Part shown: in pieces, positions 47,065 through 53,490 of the stretch
Layout of the letters: every line of letters begins with the position of its first letter
How positions within the stretch are numbered: position 1 is the first letter of the stretch
From: Erysipelotrichales bacterium
Lineage (GTDB): Bacteria > Bacillota_I > Bacilli_A > Erysipelotrichales > Erysipelotrichaceae
Assembly (NCBI GenBank): GCA_017532345.1
Contig: JAFXJJ010000070.1
Location: 1 to 53,490 of the forward strand
Direction of reading: 5' to 3'
DNA: 53,490 nt
Position numbers and translations under genes: made by a program
Notes under the pieces: model-generated
What the model saw: the letters and a program-made list of their open reading frames with translations, nothing else
Database searches by the model: none
Told to the model about the DNA's origin: nothing

Positions 47065-50001
47065 ATGTTTTTAAAAAGAATAGAGGCTAGTGGGTTTAAG
47101 TCATTCGCGGATAAAACAAATATTATCTTTGATTATAATGTTACAGGTATAGTAGGCCCTAATGGATGTGGTAAGAGTAATATCTCTGATGCAATCCGCT
47201 GGGTATTAGGGGAACAATCGCCTAAACAACTTCGTGGAAGTAATATGGCTGATGTTATTTTCAATGGGTCTGCAAAGCGTAAACCACTTAATAAGGCTGA
47301 GGTAACATTAGTTTTTGATAATACAAATCGCGTCTTTCCAATTGAGTATGATGAAGTAGAAGTAACACGTATCTTATATCGTTCTGGGGAAAGTGAGTAT
47401 TTATTAAATAAGGCTCATTGTCGTTTAAAAGATATCACTAACTTAATTATGGATACTGGTCTTGGTAGAGATTCATTATCAATTATTTCCCAAGATAAGA
47501 TCCAAGACTTTGCGAAGGCTAGACCAGAAGATCGCCGTGCTATTTTTGAAGAGGCGGCTGGTGTTGCAAAGTATAAGAAACGTAAGTTAGAATCAGTTAG
47601 TAAATTAGATAAGACACAAGAAAACTTAGAAAGCTTAGAACTTGTTATCGGGGAGCTTGAACAACGTGTTAATCCACTAAGAAGACAAGCTGATAAGGCT
47701 AATAAATATAAAGCTCTTAAAGGTGAATTAGAGGGTATTGAAGTATCAGTAATAGTTGATGATATTAATAACTACAATGAAGAGATTAATAGTTTAGAAA
47801 AGAATCTTACAGACTATGAAGATGAACGCCTACAAAATGAAGCCAAGATAGCTGTTAACGAAGCTAAGATAGCTGATATGCGTAAAGAAGTATCTGGCTT
47901 AGAGCGTGATGTTAATATCTATCATGAAGAATATGCTAGAGTACTTGATGAAATCAAAGTGTTAGAATCAAGAAAGTTTGAACTAGATGAAAAGCGTAAG
48001 GCTTGGTTAGAATCACATGTAGAGATGAGTGAAGAAAAAATCGCTCAAATGCAAGCAATTTGTGAAGAAGCAAGAATTGAATATTTTGACCGTCAAGAAC
48101 GTATGAATGCTTTATTAAAAGAGGCAGAAGATTTAAAGAATACGATTGTTAAGAAGCAAGATATGAAACGTCATGCTGATGAAGAATTATCTGCTATCTT
48201 AAATAAAATTAATCGTACAGAACAACGTAAAGCAGTTATTGATAACCAAATTAAATCACCACTTCAATCACAATTAGGTGTTAAATCGGTAATGGATGCG
48301 AAGAAATCATTACCTGGTATTGAAGGTGTTATCGTTGATTTAGTTAAACCTGAAGAAGGATATGAAAATGCGATTAGTACTGCGCTTGGTGGAGCATTAT
48401 ATAATGTTCTTGCAACAGATACAAATGCTGCTACTAATGCGATTAATTTCTTAAAGAAGAATGAAAGTGGCCGTGCTACTTTCTTACCATTAACAGCATT
48501 ACAAGTTAGACCAATCTCTAAAGAACATGAGATTACAGCTAGTGCTGTCAAAGGTTATTTAGGATTAGCTAAAGATCATGCTAGTATTGATAGTAAGTAT
48601 CAAGATGTAGTTGATTATTTATTAGGTCAAGTATTAGTATGCAATACCTTAGAAGCTGCAAATGAAGTTAGTAAGCTATTACGTTATGGATATCGCGTGG
48701 TGACATTAGATGGTGATGTTGTCAACAAGGGTGGTAGTATGACTGGTGGTAAGAATCGTAACCAAAGTACACCAATGGCATTACGTAAAGAACTTGAAAC
48801 TTGTGAGAATTCATTGAGTAGCTACCGTATGGAAGTTGAAACGTGGCAATCACAAAGTAAAGCATTAGAACGTGATATCACATTAGCTAATGATAGTATT
48901 ATGAATAATCGAATTAATGTTGCTCGTTTAGAGGAATTATTAAGTCGTAAGAAGGAAAAATATGAGAAATTAAGTGACGAATTAAAAGAACTTGGTCATT
49001 ATCAAAAATCTGATGAACCATTAGATAGTGATGATACTACATTAGTTAAAGAACTAAATGGTGCATATGCTAAGCGTGACAGAATTAGTTCAGAAATGAA
49101 AGCTAAGAATGAACGTCGCTATGAATTACAAAAAGAAATTGATAAATATGATGATATTAACCGTGAATTATTAAGAGGTCAACGTGGCACAACTAATGAA
49201 GCTAAAGATACTGAAATCAAGAAAGCTAAATTAGAAACTAAGCTTGAAACATTATTAGAACGTCTAAATAGTGAGTACTCAATGACTTATGAATATGCGG
49301 TTGAACACGCTAAAGAGGTTGAGAATATTTTAGAGGCTAGACAACAAGTTATCTTACTACGTGAACAAATTGTTTCACTTGGTAATGTTAATATGGAAGC
49401 TCCTGCTGAATATGAAGAAGTTAATACAAGATACATTGATCTAACAACATCTCGCGACGAACTACGTGCTGCTAGAGATCAAATCCTTGATGCTATCAAA
49501 GATATGGATAATGTAATGTCTAAGGACTTCTTGACAACATTTAACGCAATCAACGAAGAGCTACAAGGTGTATTCGCACAATTATTTGGTGGTGGACATG
49601 CACACTTATATTTAAGTAATCCTGAGGATGTACTTGAATCAGGTATTGAAATTGACGTTCAACCTCCAGGAAAAGCTGTTAAGTCAATGAGCTTATTCTC
49701 TGGTGGTGAAAAATCATTAATTGCGTTAGCGGTATTATTCTCTATTATGCGTTGTCGCCATGTGCCACTATGTATTTTAGATGAATGTGAATCAGCATTA
49801 GACCCTGCTAACGTTGAACGTTTCTCAAGATTCTTAAAGCACTTCAATGAAACGCAATTTATTGTTGTTACTCATAGACCTGGTACGATGGAACAATGTG
49901 ATTATTTATATGGTGTTACTATGCAAGACCGTGGTATCACTCAAATGTTACATGTTAAGTTAGCTGAAGCTATGCAGTTAGGCAATAAGGAGGTAAGTTA
50001 A
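47065..50001 (+). CDS. smc: Chromosome partition protein SMC (short form)
   Basis: The ATPase core of condensin-like SMC-ScpAB. The 978 residues have the N-terminal FKSFADKTN and Walker A GPNGCGKSN (about 32-40), a first coiled coil, the hinge (about 410-560, GVIVDLVKPEEGYENAI to GGSMTGGKNRN), a second coiled coil, and the C-terminal signature SLFSGGEKSL with Walker B LCILDECESALD. Typical bacterial SMC has nearly 1,200 residues, so both coiled-coil arms are about 100 residues shorter here. The ATG at 47065 follows AAAGGGG; the frame is open to 47047 but the ribosome site lies inside that. Confidence 0.96.
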   Translation: MFLKRIEASGFKSFADKTNIIFDYNVTGIVGPNGCGKSNISDAIRWVLGEQSPKQLRGSNMADVIFNGSAKRKPLNKAEVTLVFDNTNRVFPIEYDEVEVTRILYRSGESEYLLNKAHCRLKDITNLIMDTGLGRDSLSIISQDKIQDFAKARPEDRRAIFEEAAGVAKYKKRKLESVSKLDKTQENLESLELVIGELEQRVNPLRRQADKANKYKALKGELEGIEVSVIVDDINNYNEEINSLEKNLTDYEDERLQNEAKIAVNEAKIADMRKEVSGLERDVNIYHEEYARVLDEIKVLESRKFELDEKRKAWLESHVEMSEEKIAQMQAICEEARIEYFDRQERMNALLKEAEDLKNTIVKKQDMKRHADEELSAILNKINRTEQRKAVIDNQIKSPLQSQLGVKSVMDAKKSLPGIEGVIVDLVKPEEGYENAISTALGGALYNVLATDTNAATNAINFLKKNESGRATFLPLTALQVRPISKEHEITASAVKGYLGLAKDHASIDSKYQDVVDYLLGQVLVCNTLEAANEVSKLLRYGYRVVTLDGDVVNKGGSMTGGKNRNQSTPMALRKELETCENSLSSYRMEVETWQSQSKALERDITLANDSIMNNRINVARLEELLSRKKEKYEKLSDELKELGHYQKSDEPLDSDDTTLVKELNGAYAKRDRISSEMKAKNERRYELQKEIDKYDDINRELLRGQRGTTNEAKDTEIKKAKLETKLETLLERLNSEYSMTYEYAVEHAKEVENILEARQQVILLREQIVSLGNVNMEAPAEYEEVNTRYIDLTTSRDELRAARDQILDAIKDMDNVMSKDFLTTFNAINEELQGVFAQLFGGGHAHLYLSNPEDVLESGIEIDVQPPGKAVKSMSLFSGGEKSLIALAVLFSIMRCRHVPLCILDECESALDPANVERFSRFLKHFNETQFIVVTHRPGTMEQCDYLYGVTMQDRGITQMLHVKLAEAMQLGNKEVS

Positions 50002-50002
50002 T

Positions 50003-50956
50003 ATGGGCTTTTTCGATAGTATTAAGAAAAGTTTATTTAAAGAGGAAAAGGATACATATTTAGAAGGGTTAGGTAAATCTAGAAATAGTTTTGCGAATAA
50101 GATTAGAAGCTTATCACTTAACTTTAAAGGAATTGATGAAGATTTCTTAGAAAACTTAATGGAAATCTTATTAGAAGCAGATGTAGGTATTCATACTGCT
50201 AATAAGATATTAGCTAACTTTGAGAAGAAGGCTGGTAAGTTATCTAGTAAGGATTTTAATTCACAAATTGAATGTTTAATTGAGGTTATGGCTGAAATGT
50301 ATGGTGAAAATCAAACATTAAGTCCTGATTATCCTAAAGTAATTTTACTTGTAGGAGTTAATGGTAATGGGAAAACTACTACAGCTGCAAAATTAGCTCA
50401 TATGTTTAAAAATGAAGGTAAGAGTGTAATGGTAGCTGCTGCCGATACATTTAGAGCTGGTGCAATGGAACAATTAGATAATTGGGCTAAGCGCTTAGAG
50501 ATTGAATGTGTCAAGGGTAGAGAAAATGGTGATCCAAGTAGTGTATTAGTAGATGCATGTCGTAGAATGAAGGAAATTAATGCAGATGTATTGATTGGTG
50601 ATACGGCAGGTCGCTTACAAAATAAAACTAACTTAATGAATGAGCTTAATAAAATGAAACGTGTTACAGCACGTGAGATTGAAGGAGCTCCGCATGATGT
50701 TTTATTAGTATTAGATGCTACTACTGGTCAAAATGGTATTGAACAAGCAAAAGTATTTATGGAAACTGCTGCTGTAGATGGTATTGTCCTTACAAAGATG
50801 GATGGTACTGCTAAGGGTGGTGTAGTATTAGCTATTAAAGATATTCTAGGAATTCCTGTTAAGTATATTGGCTTTGGTGAGAGAATGGAGGATTTACGTC
50901 CATTTGATATTAATGCTTACTTAGTAGGTTTGTGTGAAGGTATTGTAAATGAGTAA
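50003..50956 (+). CDS. ftsY: Signal recognition particle receptor FtsY
   Basis: This SRP-receptor GTPase targets ribosomes to the membrane. The 317 residues have an N domain (about 10-100) and G domain with GVNGNGKTTTAAKLA, DTFRAGA, DTAGRLQ and TKMDGTAKGG. The acidic A domain is minimal, as in many Gram-positives. Its AAGGAGG overlaps the end of smc, and its 3' end overlaps ylxM by 8 nt. Confidence 0.97.
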   Translation: MGFFDSIKKSLFKEEKDTYLEGLGKSRNSFANKIRSLSLNFKGIDEDFLENLMEILLEADVGIHTANKILANFEKKAGKLSSKDFNSQIECLIEVMAEMYGENQTLSPDYPKVILLVGVNGNGKTTTAAKLAHMFKNEGKSVMVAAADTFRAGAMEQLDNWAKRLEIECVKGRENGDPSSVLVDACRRMKEINADVLIGDTAGRLQNKTNLMNELNKMKRVTAREIEGAPHDVLLVLDATTGQNGIEQAKVFMETAAVDGIVLTKMDGTAKGGVVLAIKDILGIPVKYIGFGERMEDLRPFDINAYLVGLCEGIVNE

Positions 50957-51281
50957 TGAATTAATTCAAAAGATGCAAGAGAATCTTAAACTATTAGATG
51001 TATATGGCTCTTTATTAACAGATAAGCAACAGGATATCTTCCGCTATGTTTACGAGGATGATTTATCATTCTCTGAAATTGCAGAGAATCTAGGTATCTC
51101 TAAGGCTGCTGTTAGTGATACAATTAAGCGTACAACAGCTATTTTAAATGAATATGAAAGTAAGCTTAGAATTATTGAAAAGCAAGAAAAACGCCATAAA
51201 TTATTAATAGAACTTAAAAATTATCCAGAAAATATTGAAAAAATTTTAGAAGAATTAATTAAAATAGATGAAGATATTTAA
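50949..51281 (+). CDS. ylxM: YlxM (UPF0122), SRP-associated HTH protein
   Basis: This 110-residue protein with a sigma-70 region 4-like helix-turn-helix (LSFSEIAENLGISKAAVSDTI, split here by motif) is encoded with ftsY and usually ffh. In streptococci it modulates SRP-RNA/Ffh GTPase activity. It overlaps ftsY by 8 nt and ends the operon here; ffh does not follow. Confidence 0.93.
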   Translation: MSNELIQKMQENLKLLDVYGSLLTDKQQDIFRYVYEDDLSFSEIAENLGISKAAVSDTIKRTTAILNEYESKLRIIEKQEKRHKLLIELKNYPENIEKILEELIKIDEDI

Positions 51282-51291
51282 TTCATGTTGT

Positions 51292-51297
51292 ATAATA
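51292..51297 (+). promoter_or_regulatory. -10 box of ackA
   Basis: TATAAT lies 30 bp before the ackA ATG, followed by AAGAAGGAG. No good -35 box is present, and read-through from ylxM is possible because no terminator separates them. Confidence 0.45.
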
Positions 51298-51327
51298 ATG
51301 AGAGAAAAGAAGGAGTAATTATATTTT

Positions 51328-52524
51328 ATGACAAAAGTAATTTCAGTTAATGCAGGTAGTTCATCTTTAAAATTCCAGCTTTACAATATGCCGGAAGAAG
51401 AAGTATTATGTTCTGGACAATTCGAAAGAATTGGTTTAGAAGATGGTATCTTCACAATCAAAGTTAATGGAGAAAAACATGTTTCTACTCCAGTACTTCC
51501 AGACCATGAAGTAGCAGTAGATATGTTATTAAAGGCTTTAGTAGACTATAAAGTAGTTGAAAGCTTAGACGAAATTAAAGGTGCTGGTCACCGTGTAGTA
51601 CAAGGTGGAGCATATTTTGATGGTTCAGTAGAATGTACTGATGATAGTGCTGCTAAGGTTAAAGAATTAGCAGAATTAGCTCCATTACATAACAATGCTA
51701 ACTTAGGTGGTTATTTAGCGTTTAAGAAGGCTTTACCAAACTGCGGTAATATCTTCGTATTCGATACAGCATTCCACCAAACAATGACACCAGAAAGCTA
51801 TATGTATGCAGTACCATATGAATGGTATACAGACTTAAAAGTACGCCGTTATGGTGCTCATGGTACTTCTCATAAATATGTAGCAGAAAGAACTGCTGAA
51901 TTAATGGGTAAAGACGTTAAAGATTTAAAGATTATCACATGTCACTTAGGTAATGGTGCTTCTATTACTGCTGTTGATGGTGGTAAGTGTGTTAATACAT
52001 CAATGGGATTCACACCTTTAGGTGGTATTATGATGGGTACTCGTTGTGGTGATATCGACCCAGCTATCGTTCCTTACGTTATGAAGAAAACTGGTATGAC
52101 TCCACAAGAAATGGATACAGCTTTAAATAAGAAATCTGGTATGTTAGGTGTATCTGGTATCTCTAGTGATGCTCGTGATATCGAAGCTGCAGTACAAGAA
52201 GGTAACGAAAGAGCTATCTTAACAAGAGCTATCTATGTTAACCGTGTAATTAACGTAATTGGTGGTTACTACATGCAAATGGGTGGCGTTGATGCTATCG
52301 CATTCACAGCTGGTTTAGGTGAAAATGATGTTAACTTACGTCATGAAATCTGCGAAAAATTAGAAGCTGGTTTAGGTATCAAGATGAACTATGAATTAAA
52401 TGATACTACACGTGGAAAAGAAGTTGAAGTTTCTACAGCTGATTCTAAGGTTGCTGTATGGATCGTTCCAACTAATGAAGAATTAATGATTGCACGTGAT
52501 ACAGTTAGAATTTTAGGTTTATAA
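51328..52524 (+). CDS. ackA: Acetate kinase
   Basis: This enzyme makes ATP from acetyl phosphate and ADP in fermentation. The 398 residues have NAGSSSLKFQLY at the start, FDTAFHQTMTP, the phosphate loop THLGNGASITAV-like CHLGNGASITA, and TAGLGEN near the end. It is cytoplasmic and homodimeric in the family. In this window pta is absent. nrnA begins 1 nt after the stop. With Rnf it suggests an acetate-forming anaerobe. Confidence 0.97.
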   Translation: MTKVISVNAGSSSLKFQLYNMPEEEVLCSGQFERIGLEDGIFTIKVNGEKHVSTPVLPDHEVAVDMLLKALVDYKVVESLDEIKGAGHRVVQGGAYFDGSVECTDDSAAKVKELAELAPLHNNANLGGYLAFKKALPNCGNIFVFDTAFHQTMTPESYMYAVPYEWYTDLKVRRYGAHGTSHKYVAERTAELMGKDVKDLKIITCHLGNGASITAVDGGKCVNTSMGFTPLGGIMMGTRCGDIDPAIVPYVMKKTGMTPQEMDTALNKKSGMLGVSGISSDARDIEAAVQEGNERAILTRAIYVNRVINVIGGYYMQMGGVDAIAFTAGLGENDVNLRHEICEKLEAGLGIKMNYELNDTTRGKEVEVSTADSKVAVWIVPTNEELMIARDTVRILGL

Positions 52525-52525
52525 G

Positions 52526-53473
52526 ATGTTTAAAGACATAATTGAAGCAATTGAAGCAGAACCAATTATCACAATATATCCTCATACAAGTCCTGATGGA
52601 GATGCATTAGGTTCATGCTTTGGTTTTAGAGAATTATTAAAGGCTAAATATCCTTCTAAAGAAATCTATGTATTAGGACAACATAGTAAAGATGAAGGTG
52701 AATATTTTCCTTGCTTTGATGATGTAGATGATGAAACTATTAAGAAGTCGCTTGCATTATCATTGGATACTGCTAATTTTGGGCGTGTTGATGAACCACG
52801 TATCAAACTAGCAAAGAAAATCATTAAGATTGATCATCATCCTGATAGAGAGCCATTTGGTGATATTTCCTATGTAGATGATACTATGAGTTCTTGCTGT
52901 GAGATTATCGCATTAATCGGTAAAGAATTATATGGAAATGAAAAGTTCCCTTATGATGCTGCTAGATATTTATATAGTGGTTTATTAACTGATACAATGG
53001 GCTTCTCAACATCGAATTCTAATGCACATTCATTAGAAACAGGAGCATTCTTAGTAAGTCACGGATTAAATATGAATGAAATTTCATATCAGTTGACATC
53101 AAAAGATATTACTATTTATAACTACATTACTAAAGTACGTAGCGCTGCAGTTATCGAAGGAAAGTTCTTATCTGCTGTGATTAAGAAGGAATTATACCAA
53201 GAATCAGGTTTATCATTTGATGAAGCTAAAAACTGTGTAAGTGAATTTGTGAAGGTTCGTGGATTAACAGTTTGGTCATTATTTGTTGAGAATGATAATC
53301 CTAATGATGATTACAAGTATCAAGGTAGTCTTCGTAGTCGTGATGTGATATGTAATGATATTGCATATAATCATAATGGTGGTGGACATTTAGTTGCTGC
53401 TGGTTGTAAGATTAAAGATGATGAAGAACTTGAAGTTATCTTAAAGGAATTAAGAGAAAGAGCTAATGGTTAA
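52526..53473 (+). CDS. DHH-family phosphoesterase, NrnA-like
   Basis: This 315-residue phosphoesterase has DHH motifs: HTSPDGDALGS (about 20-30), D in LSLDTANFGR, IDHHPDREPFG (DHH), then the DHHA1 domain with NGGGHLVAAGC. NrnA-type proteins degrade nanoRNA and dephosphorylate 3'-phosphoadenosine 5'-phosphate. Length matches NrnA (about 313). It starts 1 nt after ackA, so the two are co-transcribed, and ends in a terminator at 53460-53485. Confidence 0.92.
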   Translation: MFKDIIEAIEAEPIITIYPHTSPDGDALGSCFGFRELLKAKYPSKEIYVLGQHSKDEGEYFPCFDDVDDETIKKSLALSLDTANFGRVDEPRIKLAKKIIKIDHHPDREPFGDISYVDDTMSSCCEIIALIGKELYGNEKFPYDAARYLYSGLLTDTMGFSTSNSNAHSLETGAFLVSHGLNMNEISYQLTSKDITIYNYITKVRSAAVIEGKFLSAVIKKELYQESGLSFDEAKNCVSEFVKVRGLTVWSLFVENDNPNDDYKYQGSLRSRDVICNDIAYNHNGGGHLVAAGCKIKDDEELEVILKELRERANG

Positions 53474-53485
53474 TTAGCTCTTTTA
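53460..53485 (+). terminator. Terminator of ackA-nrnA
   Basis: The 8-bp stem GAGCTAAT/ATTAGCTC has loop GGTTA and is followed by TTTTATT. It contains the stop codon of the DHH gene. Confidence 0.88.
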
Positions 53486-53490
53486 TTATG

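Overview
The window looks like a chromosomal segment of a low-GC Gram-positive anaerobe. It has AT-rich codon use, strong AGGAGG-type ribosome sites, an Rnf complex, the MurT/GatD pair, a dcw (division and cell wall) cluster, and the YceD-rpmF, rnc-smc-ftsY-ylxM and ackA-nrnA pairings. The mix is most like Bacillota of the Erysipelotrichia type, but this placement is inferred from gene content and not from a search. About 50 coding genes, two tRNAs and many hairpin terminators are supported.

Layout. 1-160: tRNA-Thr and tRNA-Val (minus). 489-6383: a hypothetical gene, two paired Gfo/Idh/MocA oxidoreductases, a membrane protein, alanine racemase, a YihY-like membrane protein and a signal-peptidase-like membrane protein. 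6610-12348: the rnfCDGEAB operon, with three oddities: RnfD carries three FMN-binding-like repeats at its C-terminus, RnfB lacks its ferredoxin domain, and a 57-residue Cys-rich membrane peptide lies between rnfA and rnfB. 12543-17406: a MerR regulator with a classical operator, a secreted protein, a Panacea/MazF-type toxin-antitoxin pair, TmcAL and an alpha/beta hydrolase. 17509-20327: yceD-rpmF and murT-gatD. 20550-37565: the dcw cluster (mraZ, rsmH, ftsL, two class B PBPs, murE, mraY, ftsW, murG, murB, divIB), with a polysaccharide deacetylase inverted inside it. 37657-53473: asp23, fakA, an HxlR/nitroreductase pair, recG, rnc, an Ig-like surface protein, pepF, smc, ftsY, ylxM, ackA and nrnA.

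The main discovery is in the dcw cluster. ftsW is split at its conserved ITG|ITLPF segment by a 3,099-bp element holding a large serine recombinase, a 42-residue overlapping small gene and a GltD-like oxidoreductase. The missing 3' end of ftsW (31 codons) is found, in frame, on the far side. Joining the two element ends on paper recreates a near-perfect inverted-repeat attP centred on GG, and joining the outside flanks recreates a 360-residue FtsW. Excision would therefore repair a key cell-wall gene, in the manner of sporulation intervening elements or a phase switch.

Directly downstream, murG is interrupted by a single in-frame TGA at the conserved [S/C]-R-A-G-A position, with the rest of the frame intact. 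TGA is almost absent as a stop codon in the window: the only gene ending in it is murT, inside an ATGA overlap.

The genes form coherent groups. Cell-wall precursor synthesis and septation (alr, mur genes, mraY, PBPs, ftsW, ftsL, divIB, MurT/GatD amidation, deacetylase), energy metabolism (Rnf, acetate kinase) and SRP/chromosome functions (smc, ftsY, ylxM) dominate. Mobile or accessory content is limited to the ftsW element and the toxin-antitoxin pair.
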